From contig MGDT01000006.1 in the NCBI GenBank assembly GCA_001791045.1, positions 44,957 through 94,316 on the forward strand: a DNA stretch of 49,360 nt. Direction: 5' to 3'. The notes below the pieces were generated by a model. The model made no database searches. It saw only the letters and a program-made list of their open reading frames with translations, and had not been told where the DNA came from. Shown here piece after piece: positions 1 to 8,583 of this stretch. Position 1 is the first letter of the stretch. Each line of letters starts with the position of its first letter. The position numbers were made by a program, and so were the translations under genes. This DNA comes from Candidatus Uhrbacteria bacterium RIFCSPHIGHO2_01_FULL_63_20 (GTDB lineage: Bacteria; Patescibacteriota; Patescibacteriia; UBA9934; GWF2-40-263).

Positions 1-58
1 CGAAGAAGAAACGGGCCAGGATCCGCACGAAAACCCAATCAAAACGCCCGTAGGCGGC

Positions 59-95
59 AAAAAGCCTCCTCTCCTTGACAGGAAGGGGGCTTTTT
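59..95. terminator. Rho-independent-type hairpin AAAAAGCCTCC...GGGGGCTTTTT
   Basis: Inverted repeat flanked by A-run and T-run, upstream of rplY. Confidence 0.6.
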
Positions 96-143
96 CGCAT
101 ACTAGCGGCATTCTCAGGGCCTTTTACGGCCGCACTGAATGGT

Positions 144-866
144 ATGAAGACCTACGAGCTCAACGCCAAATCCCGCACGCTGCGCGGTCGCAAGACCTAT
201 GCCCTGCGCGCGCAGGAAATCGTCCCGGCCGTCGTGTACGGCGCGGGCATCGAGGCCCCGACTCCGGTCGAGGTCGATCGCGGGGAATTCGTGCGCGTGT
301 TCCGCGCCGCCGGCGAATCCGGCGTGGTGGAACTCTCGATCGACGGGAAGATGGTGAACGTGCTCATCCACGACATCCAGACCGATCCGCTGCGCGACGA
401 GGTGATCCACGCCGACTTCCGCGCGCTCGACATGACGAAGCCGATCGAGGCGAACGTGAAGCTCGCGTTCACGGGCGAATCGGCGGCCATCAAGGTGTTG
501 GGCGGCATCTTCGTGCACTCGCTCGACGACGTGAAGGTGCGGGCGCTTCCGAAGGACCTGCCGCACGAGATCGCGGTGGACATCTCCGGACTCGCGACGT
601 TCGAGGACGTGGTGCGCGTGAAGGACCTGCCGGCCATGCCCGGCGTGGAGATCCTGGTCGATGCCGAAACCACCCTCGCGTCTGTGGACGCGCCGCGTTC
701 CGAAGAAGAGCTGGCCGACCTGAACAAGGCCGTGGAAGCGGACGTGACCGCCGTCGAGGTGGAGAAGAAGGGCAAGGAAGAGGAGGAAGGCGCCGAGGGC
801 GCCGAGGGCGAGGCGGCCGAAGGGAAGCCGGAAGCCAAGAAGGAAGAGCCCAAGTCGAAGAAATAA
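144..866 (+). CDS. rplY: 50S ribosomal protein L25 (Ctc/TL5 family)
   Basis: Protein MKTYELNAKSRTLRGRK...VYG; long acidic/Lys-rich C-terminus; internal ATG at 144 preferred over 75. Confidence 0.85.
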   Translation: MKTYELNAKSRTLRGRKTYALRAQEIVPAVVYGAGIEAPTPVEVDRGEFVRVFRAAGESGVVELSIDGKMVNVLIHDIQTDPLRDEVIHADFRALDMTKPIEANVKLAFTGESAAIKVLGGIFVHSLDDVKVRALPKDLPHEIAVDISGLATFEDVVRVKDLPAMPGVEILVDAETTLASVDAPRSEEELADLNKAVEADVTAVEVEKKGKEEEEGAEGAEGEAAEGKPEAKKEEPKSKK

Positions 867-1933
867 TGGATCTCGTGCGCTTCCTCAAGACGAAGCAGGG
901 ATACGCAACCGCGATGACCGTCGCGGTTGCTCTTGCGCTCGCCCTGTTCCTGTACGCGTTCCGCGGCATCATCTTCCCGGGGCAGCCTGCGCAAGGTCCG
1001 GAGTCCCCCTCCGTCTCGAGCGCGTATCGCCACCCGCTCACCGGGTTGCCCATCGACGCCCCGCTGTCCTCGCTCCCTCAAGTGTTCGGGGTGATGGTCG
1101 ACCACAGCGTGGATGCCTGGCCGCAAAGCGGCGTGGACCGCGCGTTCCTGGTGATCGAGGCGCCCGTGGAAGCCGGCATCCCGCGGCTCGAGGCGTTCTT
1201 CCACGAAGGGCAGCAGGTGGACAAGATCGGCCCGGTGCGCAGCGCGCGCCCGTACTTCGTGGATTGGAACGACGAGCTCGACGGGCTGTACGCCCACGTG
1301 GGCGGTTCGGACGCCGCGCTCGACCAGATCGGCACCACCGGCACCTTCGACCTGAACCAGTTCTGGAACGGGTTCGCCTACTGGCGCTCCACCGACCGCG
1401 TGGCTCCGCACAACACCTACACCTCCACCGATCTCCTGGGGAAAGCGCTCGCGCACGCGCGCGAGGCCGGGAAGGCCCCCACGCTCCTGTACGGCACCTG
1501 GGCGTTCAAGGACCCGTCTCCGGCGCAGGTCGGGACCGGCGTCACCGTGGATTTCGGGGCCACGAGCTATCGGGTGGATTGGACCTATGACGGGAAATCG
1601 GGCACCTACTCCCGCCGCCAGGGCGGGCTCCCGTATGCCATGAAGGACGGCGGCACGGTCGCCGCGGACAACGTGGTCGTGGCGGTGACGAAGATGACCG
1701 TGATCGACACCGTGGGGCGTCGCGAGGTGAAGACCGTGGGGGAAGGGGACATGATCCTGTTTCAGGACGGGCGCGCCGTGCGCGGACGTTGGAAGAAGCC
1801 AAGCCAGACCGAACGCCTTCGCTTCTTCGACGAGGACACGGCGGAGATTGAGATGAACCCAGGCATGACTTGGATCGAGGTGGTGCCCGACGCCGAGATG
1901 GTGTCCTTGCACGAACCGCCTCCCAACAGCTGA
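866..1933 (+). CDS. DUF3048-domain (YerB-like) secreted/anchored protein
   Basis: N-terminal TM segment; HPLTGLP, VMVDHS, PVRSARPYF motifs typical of DUF3048; overlaps rplY stop. Confidence 0.8.
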   Translation: MDLVRFLKTKQGYATAMTVAVALALALFLYAFRGIIFPGQPAQGPESPSVSSAYRHPLTGLPIDAPLSSLPQVFGVMVDHSVDAWPQSGVDRAFLVIEAPVEAGIPRLEAFFHEGQQVDKIGPVRSARPYFVDWNDELDGLYAHVGGSDAALDQIGTTGTFDLNQFWNGFAYWRSTDRVAPHNTYTSTDLLGKALAHAREAGKAPTLLYGTWAFKDPSPAQVGTGVTVDFGATSYRVDWTYDGKSGTYSRRQGGLPYAMKDGGTVAADNVVVAVTKMTVIDTVGRREVKTVGEGDMILFQDGRAVRGRWKKPSQTERLRFFDEDTAEIEMNPGMTWIEVVPDAEMVSLHEPPPNS

Positions 1934-1959
1934 AAGACGGCCCGCGAGGGTCGTCTTTC
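1932..1959. terminator. Convergent terminator hairpin GAAAGACGGCCC-gcga-GGGTCGTCTTTC
   Basis: Inverted repeat between convergent genes. Confidence 0.6.
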
Positions 1960-2863
1960 ATGTTTCCGCGACGATGATCCGATCCACGCCGGAGAGGTCC
2001 TTCACGACACGCGGCGAGGCGGCGGGGAAGTCGTGGCGGATCATGGCGAGCGCCGCGTCCGCCTGGTCCGGGTCGATCTCGATGAGGACCGTGACGCGTT
2101 CGGGAAGGATTTCGCGGTTCGCCTTGAGGTAACGGAACAGCTGCCAGTAGCACTCAAGCCCGTCTGAACCGGCCACGAGCGCGGAGTGCGGTTCGTAATC
2201 CTTCACGTCCGGCTCGGCGCAGGCCACCTTTTCGGCGGTGAGGTAGGGGAGGTTCGCGCAAATGACCAGATGCTTTACGGGCGAGGAGCTTCCGAGTTTT
2301 CTGAAAATGGCGACGACCGGCTCGAGCAGGTTCCCGAGCCGGAAATCCACCTTGTCCGCGACGCCGAGCGCGGCGGCGTTCGATTCCGCGATGAACAGCG
2401 CGTCGCGGCTCACGTCGGTCGCGATCGCGTGAAGGCCGGTCTCAGCCGCGAGCGTGATCGCGATGGCGCCCGAGCCCGTGCCGATGTCGGCGAAGAGGGA
2501 GTTGGTATTTAGTATTTGGGAGTTGGCGTGAACGATTTTTACGGCTTCTTCGACGAGCGCCTCGGTCGCGGGGCGCGGGATGAGCGTGGCCGGCGTCACG
2601 CGGAACGTGCGGCCGAAGAATTCCTTCGTCCCGACCAGATGCGCCACGGGTTCGCGCTTGGCACGCCGGTTCACGAGGTCCGTGAAGGCCGTCTCCTCAT
2701 GCGCGCGTAACTCCTGGTCCAGATGCGAAAACACCCACGCCTTGTTCACCCGGACCGCATGGGACAACAGCACCTCGGCGTCGAGCATGGCCGACGCCGA
2801 CACGATCGGTTTCAATTTCCCGCTGGCCCACTGCAGGGCCTCGAATACGGTCATGAGGCTCAA
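1958..2863 (-). CDS. prmC: Peptide chain release factor N5-glutamine methyltransferase (HemK family)
   Basis: ADIGTGSGAIAI SAM-binding motif and NLPY (variant of NPPY) catalytic motif. Confidence 0.85.
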   Translation of the reverse strand: MSLMTVFEALQWASGKLKPIVSASAMLDAEVLLSHAVRVNKAWVFSHLDQELRAHEETAFTDLVNRRAKREPVAHLVGTKEFFGRTFRVTPATLIPRPATEALVEEAVKIVHANSQILNTNSLFADIGTGSGAIAITLAAETGLHAIATDVSRDALFIAESNAAALGVADKVDFRLGNLLEPVVAIFRKLGSSSPVKHLVICANLPYLTAEKVACAEPDVKDYEPHSALVAGSDGLECYWQLFRYLKANREILPERVTVLIEIDPDQADAALAMIRHDFPAASPRVVKDLSGVDRIIVAET

Positions 2864-2884
2864 CCTAGCAGGCGTTTAAGAAAT

Positions 2885-2913
2885 TAAAAAGGGCTCGCAT
2901 TTCTGCGAAGCCC
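2885..2913 (-). terminator. Terminator of the minus-strand ncRNA: GGGCTTCGCA-gaaa-TGCGAGCCC-TTTTT
   Basis: Hairpin followed by T5 on the minus strand. Confidence 0.75.
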
Positions 2914-3876
2914 AGATCCTTTCTTTCCGGAGTGTGTACCGGTTTATCGTCCCTTAAAGGTTTGAGACGGATTTGCGAAGCTGCAGGTTAACCCCACAGT
3001 CTCTTTCCATGAGCACCAGCCCCAGCCCTGCAAGCGACCACACCGTTACCCGTTCAGACGACCTCTTGCGAGCGTCCTACTGAGTTTACCGACATGTTGT
3101 TTGTGTCGCCTCGGACTCCTCCTCTTTGTTGCCGCCGAATCTGACCGGCGGGATTAGAGTTCGTGAGGAAACTGGCGTTCCCAGGTTACCCTGGAGATCG
3201 CATGACCCTGTCGCTTCAAAACCCGTTTTACCTACGGGCTCGTCCACGAAATTGAGGACTACGTTGTATACGCTCGCGAACTGGTGGGATTCCAGCTACG
3301 ACGTGGCGCTAAACCTGCCCTGAGCATGTCGCCATGCACCGAATAGGCCCAAGAGATATCCTCGAACAAGTGCCGAGCATGGTTTAAACGTCCTGCGAGT
3401 CACCCCGCAAAACATCCTCCACATCCGGCGAGCCGCCAAACCCATGGTAGGGTCCGTCGGACTCATGCGACCATCTTGCACATCCCCTTAACGGTTCTGT
3501 GCTTTCCATCAATCGAGCTTGCGCCCCACCTCGCTTTGTCAGTTTCCCACTACCACGGTTAGAGCCAGTGTAGTGGATATAGCGAGAGTGCCCCGTGCCT
3601 TCCAGGTTGCCCCAGAGAGACGGGAATCTTGATTGACGGACGATGGAAAGTAATCCCGAGATCATCCAGTGGCTTGTTAGCCACCGGCATCCCGGAATTT
3701 TTCGTTCATCTTTGAAGGTGCTTCTACATCCCACGACCTGACCCTCCGAAGGGCCAAGCGCAAGCGCAGGCACTCCTTCGGCGGCTCTAGGAGAAAGCTT
3801 GACGGCCCTATCGGTGTTGGGCTGCTGCGACCGAGTCTTTCGACCCTTCCGCATCGACTTTCCCTCTGCAGTGGTA
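2886..3876 (-). ncRNA. Unidentified large structured RNA (~990 nt), possibly more than one RNA
   Basis: Long gap without a convincing CDS; visibly lower GC than flanks; many hairpins (3666-3687, 3547-3576, 3181-3194 with GTAA tetraloop on minus strand, 3132-3151); promoter-like element upstream and intrinsic terminator downstream. Confidence 0.55.
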
Positions 3877-3882
3877 ACGAGT

Positions 3883-3911
3883 AGCTTACGCGTGATTTTG
3901 ACGCGGGTCAA
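3883..3911 (-). promoter_or_regulatory. Sigma70-like promoter TTGACC-N17-TAAGCT
   Basis: -35 at 3906-3911, -10 at 3883-3888 read on the minus strand, 17-nt spacer. Confidence 0.5.
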
Positions 3912-3918
3912 GGGGTGG

Positions 3919-3940
3919 TTATCAACAATTCTGTGGATAA
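3919..3940. promoter_or_regulatory. Inverted pair of DnaA-box-like sequences TTATCAACA / TGTGGATAA
   Basis: 3932-3940 is the exact reverse complement of TTATCCACA; 3919-3927 differs by one base; outer palindrome GGTTATC...GATAACC. Confidence 0.4.
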
Positions 3941-3942
3941 CC

Positions 3943-4626
3943 TCACGCACACGCCTTTCGCGCGGCTTCGAGTTCGGTTGCAGTGCCCACCGGATGCCAG
4001 AATCCGGCCTCCTCGGTCCGGATGTCGACGTCTTTCGACATGGTGACGAGCGTGTGCGGGAGCCCGAGCTCGTGTTTTCCATGCACGTCGAAGCTCACCT
4101 GGATGAGCGGGTAATCGAAAAAGCGTTCATCGAGCACGTAGGCGCCGCACACCCGGATTTTCGTCTCTTGCTCGGGCGGAACGGACTCAAGTGCGCGGAA
4201 ACAGCCCTGTTCGTCCACGATCGCGGACACCAAGATCGGGAGTTTGGTGCGCTGGATGAGCATGCCGACCGGATGGGCGATCAAACGCTCTAGGTCCGGC
4301 TTGCTATAGAGGTCGTCGCCGTTCACCACGAGGAAGCGGTCGTGCAACAGATCCTTGGTGAGGAGAAGTGCGGCACCAGTCCCGTTGATGTCCTCCTGGA
4401 CGACGTAGCGGATCGGTTTGCCGCCGTGCTCCGTGCCGAAACGCGCGATGATCTGCTCGCGAAGATGTCCGACCACGATGATGATGTCGGTGATTTCGTC
4501 TGGAAGCGCGTCCAGAATGTGGCCAAGCAACGGCTTACCGCACAGGTCGACGAGCGCCTTGGGCGTGTCGTAGGTGAGCGGGCGCAGCCGCGTCCCTTTT
4601 CCGGCCGCGAGGATCACTGCTTGCAT
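3943..4626 (-). CDS. Sugar-phosphate nucleotidyltransferase
   Basis: MQAVILAAGKGTRLRPLTYDTPKALV N-terminal signature. Confidence 0.85.
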   Translation of the reverse strand: MQAVILAAGKGTRLRPLTYDTPKALVDLCGKPLLGHILDALPDEITDIIIVVGHLREQIIARFGTEHGGKPIRYVVQEDINGTGAALLLTKDLLHDRFLVVNGDDLYSKPDLERLIAHPVGMLIQRTKLPILVSAIVDEQGCFRALESVPPEQETKIRVCGAYVLDERFFDYPLIQVSFDVHGKHELGLPHTLVTMSKDVDIRTEEAGFWHPVGTATELEAARKACA

Positions 4627-4629
4627 ACC

Positions 4630-4656
4630 TCAAGCTCTTCAAGCTCCTTAAGCTCC
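4630..4656. repeat. 9-bp tandem array TCAAGCTCT/TCAAGCTCC/TTAAGCTCC
   Basis: Three consecutive degenerate nonamers at the prfA stop / nucleotidyltransferase start junction. Confidence 0.75.
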
Positions 4657-5730
4657 TTTCGACAACGCCTCGAAGCGCTCCTTGAGCTCGGCCGCCGTGA
4701 GTGCGTCGATGAGCGGGTCGAGGTCGCCGTTCATGATTCCCGGGATGTTGTGGAAATTCTCCCCGATGCGGTGGTCGGTGACGCGGTCCTGCGGGAAGTT
4801 GTACGTGCGGATCTTCTCGCTGCGGTCGCCCGAGCCGATTTGCGATTTGCGCTCCGCCGAACGTTCCTTGGCCGCCTTTTCCTGTTCGTACGCGAACACG
4901 CGGGCGCGCATGATCTGCATGGCCCGCTCGCGGTTCTGCGTCTGGCTGCGCTCGTCCTGGCACTGCACCGTGATGCCGGTGGGGAGGTGCGTCATGCGGA
5001 TGGCGGAATAGGTGGTGTTCACGCTCTGGCCGCCGGCGCCGCGGCTGGTGGACGTCTCGATCTTCAGGTCCTTGGGATCGAGGTCCACGTCGATTGCCTC
5101 GGCTTCAGGCATCACGGCGACGGTCGCGGTCGACGTGTGCACGCGTCCGGCCTTCTCGGTTTCCGGCACGCGCTGCACGCGATGCACGCCGGACTCGAAC
5201 TTGAGCATGGAATACACGTTCTTGCCGTCGATCTCTATCACCGCCTCCTTGAACCCGCCGGCCTCGCCGCGGCTCATGGTGACCGGCGACACCTTCCATC
5301 CTTGGCGCTCGGCGAACAGGGTGTAGGCGCGCAACAGGTCGCCGGCGAAGATCGCCGCTTCGTCGCCGCCCGTGCCCGCGCGGATTTCCATGATGATGTC
5401 CTTCTTGTCGAGCGGATCGGGAGGGAGGAGCGCGAGCGTGAACGCCTCCTCGAGTCTGGGGAGTTTCGCGGTCAGCTCGTCGATCTCGTCCTGGGCGAGC
5501 GCGCGCATGTCGGCTTCGGTCGACTCCGACAGCGTGGCCTTGGCGGATTCGAGCGCGCCCCGCGCGTCGGCATACCGCTGGCCGATCTCCACGAGCTCCT
5601 TCGCGTCCAGGTAGTCCGCGTTCACCACGCGGAGCTTTTTCGGATCAGCAAGAATGCCAGGCTCGGCAAGCCTGGCTTCGAGCTCGGCGACGCGTCCTCG
5701 CGCGCGTTCGAGTTCCTGGAGGAGATCCAT
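4648..5730 (-). CDS. prfA: Peptide chain release factor 1
   Basis: [11 protein letters not shown] (GGQ), [11 protein letters not shown] and RVPETE motif. Confidence 0.95.
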   Translation of the reverse strand: MDLLQELERARGRVAELEARLAEPGILADPKKLRVVNADYLDAKELVEIGQRYADARGALESAKATLSESTEADMRALAQDEIDELTAKLPRLEEAFTLALLPPDPLDKKDIIMEIRAGTGGDEAAIFAGDLLRAYTLFAERQGWKVSPVTMSRGEAGGFKEAVIEIDGKNVYSMLKFESGVHRVQRVPETEKAGRVHTSTATVAVMPEAEAIDVDLDPKDLKIETSTSRGAGGQSVNTTYSAIRMTHLPTGITVQCQDERSQTQNRERAMQIMRARVFAYEQEKAAKERSAERKSQIGSGDRSEKIRTYNFPQDRVTDHRIGENFHNIPGIMNGDLDPLIDALTAAELKERFEALSKGA

Positions 5731-6012
5731 CTAACCCTTCGCTTCCTTCTTGGAGACCTTGGCGGCCGCGCGCTTGGCGCGCTTCACCTTGGCACCGGTC
5801 GCGACCGTCGCCTTCTTGGTGGTGCGCGTCTGGAATTTTTCCACGCGGCGGGCGGAGTCGATGATCTTTTGCTTGCCCGAGTAGAACGGGTGGCAGGCGG
5901 CGCACAGCTCGACGGCGATCTCGGGCATGGTGGAACCGACCTCGTAGGCGGCCCCGCAGGCGCAGGAAATCTTGGCCTTGGGATGATATTCGGGGTGGAT
6001 GTCGGTCTTCAT
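5731..6012 (-). CDS. rpmE: 50S ribosomal protein L31, zinc-binding type with C-terminal extension
   Basis: MKTDIHPEYHPKAKISCACGAAYEVGST...CAACHPFYSGKQKI; start at 6012 preferred. Confidence 0.9.
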   Translation of the reverse strand: MKTDIHPEYHPKAKISCACGAAYEVGSTMPEIAVELCAACHPFYSGKQKIIDSARRVEKFQTRTTKKATVATGAKVKRAKRAAAKVSKKEAKG

Positions 6013-6088
6013 ATGCGGCGGAATGAATGGCGAAAATCTACCAGCGCACCCTTGAACTGTCAAGGATTTCGCGCTATCCTTCGTTCTC

Positions 6089-7153
6089 ATGCCCACCCCC
6101 GTCTCCCTCTACGATTACGCGCTTCCGGCCGAGCGCATCGCGCAATCCCCGGTCGAGCCGCGCGATTCCTCGCGCCTGTTGGCGTTGGACCGGAAAACGG
6201 GGAAGACCGAGCATAAGGTTTTTCGCGACATCGTGGACGAACTGAAGGCCGGAGACCTGCTGGTGATGAACGACTCGAAGGTCTTCAAGGCTCGGCTCCG
6301 GGGGAAGCGGTTCAAGAAGGAATACGAGGTGTTCCTGTTGCGCCCTGTCCCCCACGAGTTCGTGATGGAAGGGGCGTCGCTGTGGCACGCGCTCGTTCGC
6401 CCGGGAAAACTCGTCCACGTGGGGAATGACATCGAGATCAGCGGGTTGAAACCCAAGGTGGTCGAAAAGAAACCGGATGGCTCCGTCGTGCTCGCGTTCC
6501 CGATTCCGGAATCAGAGGTGTTCGCGTTCTGCGACCAGTTCGGCGAAGTGCCCGTGCCGCCATACGTCGAGAAAGCACCCGAGGATGCGTCGAAGTATCA
6601 AACGGTGTACGCGAAGGAGACGGGCTCGGTCGCTGCCCCGACGGCCGGGTTTCATTTCACGCCGGAGATCATCGAGAAACTGAAAGGGAAGGGAGTCGAG
6701 TTCCAGTTCGTCACGCTGCACGTAGGCCTCGGCACGTTCCGGCCAGTGAAGGCGGAGACGCTCGAAGAGCATGTCATGCACAGCGAGTATGTGACGATTT
6801 CGTCCGAGACGGCACAAGCGATTAACAAGGCAAAAGCCGAAGGCCGCCGCGTCATCGCCGTCGGCACGACCACCGTCCGCGCCCTCGAAGGCGTCGCCTC
6901 AACCCAGCCCCCAGCTCCCAGCCCCCAGCTCCCAACGAACGGTTACTCCGGCGACGTGAACATGTTCATCACCCCCGGCTTCGACTTCAAAGTCATCGAC
7001 GCCCTCATCACCAATTTCCATCTTCCCAAATCCACGCTGCTCGTGCTCGTGTCCGCCTTCGCCGGCCGGGAGCACGTCCTGGCGGCATATAAGGAGGCCA
7101 TCGAGAAGGAATATCGGTTCTATTCGTTCGGAGACGCGATGTTTATTCGTTAG
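6089..7153 (+). CDS. queA: S-adenosylmethionine:tRNA ribosyltransferase-isomerase
   Basis: YDYALPAERIAQSPVEPRDSSRLL, LLVMNDSKVFKARL, PTAGFHFT, VTLHVGLGTFRPV motifs. Confidence 0.95.
   Translation: MPTPVSLYDYALPAERIAQSPVEPRDSSRLLALDRKTGKTEHKVFRDIVDELKAGDLLVMNDSKVFKARLRGKRFKKEYEVFLLRPVPHEFVMEGASLWHALVRPGKLVHVGNDIEISGLKPKVVEKKPDGSVVLAFPIPESEVFAFCDQFGEVPVPPYVEKAPEDASKYQTVYAKETGSVAAPTAGFHFTPEIIEKLKGKGVEFQFVTLHVGLGTFRPVKAETLEEHVMHSEYVTISSETAQAINKAKAEGRRVIAVGTTTVRALEGVASTQPPAPSPQLPTNGYSGDVNMFITPGFDFKVIDALITNFHLPKSTLLVLVSAFAGREHVLAAYKEAIEKEYRFYSFGDAMFIR
6903..6937. repeat. Heptad array CCCAGCC/CCCAGCT/CCCAGCC/CCCAGCT/CCCAACG inside queA
   Basis: Five consecutive 7-mers, encoding TQPPAPSPQLPTNG in frame. 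Confidence 0.8.
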
Positions 7154-7674
7154 TCCATCTTGCTGATGAAATAGCAAATTCCGAGGAAGGGGATGATGAC
7201 CGTGATGAGTTCCAGTAAGGCCGGTCGAGAGAGGAGAGGGCGATCCGGAGGAGTGCGGAACCACTCATCCGTCAGCATGGCAGCAGCCGGAGCCATCAGG
7301 ATGGAAAACAACATGACGAGAACAGGAATCGTGCCGATGTCATTTATGTTTGTCGGAGCGAAAAAGTGGAAAAACAGGAGTTCGGTCGCCGCCAGACCAA
7401 GACCGATTATCAGCATGCGTCCGATGCGGCCGTGCCCACGAAGCAACGAGCCCAGAAGCACGAAACCGATTCCGGCGAGCATCCCGCCCGACAGGCTGCC
7501 GAATGTTCCCGTGCCTTCGTACCCAGGCAACCTGGCAAACTCGAACGGCACGGGATAGTTCCCGCCGAAGTTCATTCCGAACCCCAATCCGACGGCGAAT
7601 CCGACGAACGCCGCGATCGAAGCCAGGAGGAACCGGTAGATTTGCTTCACCTCGATATACAGCACAGAGAACAT
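7150..7674 (-). CDS. Hypothetical multi-pass membrane protein
   Basis: 174-aa ORF with several hydrophobic segments, convergent with queA. Confidence 0.6.
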   Translation of the reverse strand: MFSVLYIEVKQIYRFLLASIAAFVGFAVGLGFGMNFGGNYPVPFEFARLPGYEGTGTFGSLSGGMLAGIGFVLLGSLLRGHGRIGRMLIIGLGLAATELLFFHFFAPTNINDIGTIPVLVMLFSILMAPAAAMLTDEWFRTPPDRPLLSRPALLELITVIIPFLGICYFISKMD

Positions 7675-7706
7675 AGGTCATGGACATCCTAGCATGTCCG
7701 CCATTC

Positions 7707-7735
7707 TTGACGCTTCCGGCCCGTTTCTGTAGGAT
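7707..7735 (+). promoter_or_regulatory. Promoter TTGACG-N17-TAGGAT upstream of rpsB
   Basis: -35 7707-7712, -10 7730-7735; ~100-nt leader with a hairpin near 7785-7805. Confidence 0.55.
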
Positions 7736-7847
7736 TCCGGCACTAAATCAAACAGACGGGCCAAGGCCGACCGGATCCTCCCCCGCACCTTTCTAAAAAG
7801 GTGCGAGGGCCCGGCGCGCTCCGTCGGTGACTAAAAGGATTAGAAAT

Positions 7848-8570
7848 ATGCCAAAGATCCCCGCTTTGGCCGACATGCTGGAAGCCGGCATGCACTTCGG
7901 CCACCGCACCAGCCGCTGGCACCCCAAGATGGAACCGTTCATCTTCGGCGCCAAGTCGGGCGTGCACATCATCGACCTCGAAGCGAGCCAGAAGCAGCTT
8001 CAGGACGCGTTGGATTTCGTGAAGGGCGTCGCCGCGCGCGGCGGCACCGTGCTGTTCGTTGGGACCAAGCCGCAGGCCAAGGCCGCGGTGCGCGAGGCGG
8101 CGCAGCGTGCCGGCATGCCGCACGTGACCGAGCGCTGGCTGGGCGGCACGCTCACCAACTTCCCGCAGATCAAGAAGACGCTCAAGCGCCTGAAGACGCT
8201 CAAGGACCAGCGCGAGAAGGGCGAGCTCAAGAAGTACACGAAGAAGGAGCAGCTCATGATCGACCGCGAGATCGAGGAGATGGAGCACAAGATGGGCGGC
8301 ATCGCCGAGGTCGAACGCCTGCCGGACGCGATCTTCATCGTGGACGTGAAGACCGAGAAGACCGCGCTCACCGAGGCCTCCGTGACCGGCACCAAGGTGG
8401 TGGCGTTGTGCGACACCAACGTGAACCCGAGCTCGGTGGCGTACGTGATCCCGGGCAACGATGATGCGGCCAAGACCATCGAGCTCATCGCCCACCTCGT
8501 CTCCGACGCGGTGAAAGAGGGGAAGGCGGAGGCGCTCAAGGCCGCCGCGGCCCCGGAAAAGAAGGAGTAA
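7848..8570 (+). CDS. rpsB: 30S ribosomal protein S2
   Basis: MLEAGMHFGHRTSRWHPKM, TERWLGGTLTNF. Confidence 0.95.
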   Translation: MPKIPALADMLEAGMHFGHRTSRWHPKMEPFIFGAKSGVHIIDLEASQKQLQDALDFVKGVAARGGTVLFVGTKPQAKAAVREAAQRAGMPHVTERWLGGTLTNFPQIKKTLKRLKTLKDQREKGELKKYTKKEQLMIDREIEEMEHKMGGIAEVERLPDAIFIVDVKTEKTALTEASVTGTKVVALCDTNVNPSSVAYVIPGNDDAAKTIELIAHLVSDAVKEGKAEALKAAAAPEKKE

Positions 8571-8583
8571 CGAGAAGGAGGAT

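Noticed and set aside
197-1912. 571-aa minus-strand ORF
   Set aside because: Antisense to rplY and DUF3048 genes
2886-3876. RNase P RNA, tmRNA, or group I/II intron identity
   Set aside because: Partial look-alikes (GGGAAAGTC, CACAGAACCG, CGGTAAACTC, a short frame GNKEEESEATQTTCR-stop) but no set of conserved elements in correct order; kept as unidentified
3384-4082. 232-aa minus-strand ORF in the RNA locus
   Set aside because: No recognisable domain, overlaps the nucleotidyltransferase in another frame, and the region looks like structured RNA
4648-5730. Unusual RF1 tripeptide (PET) as evidence of stop-codon reassignment
   Set aside because: P-x-T variants including PET are normal for bacterial RF1, and many genes here end in TGA
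4342-6216. 624-aa plus-strand ORF
   Set aside because: Antisense to prfA, rpmE and the nucleotidyltransferase
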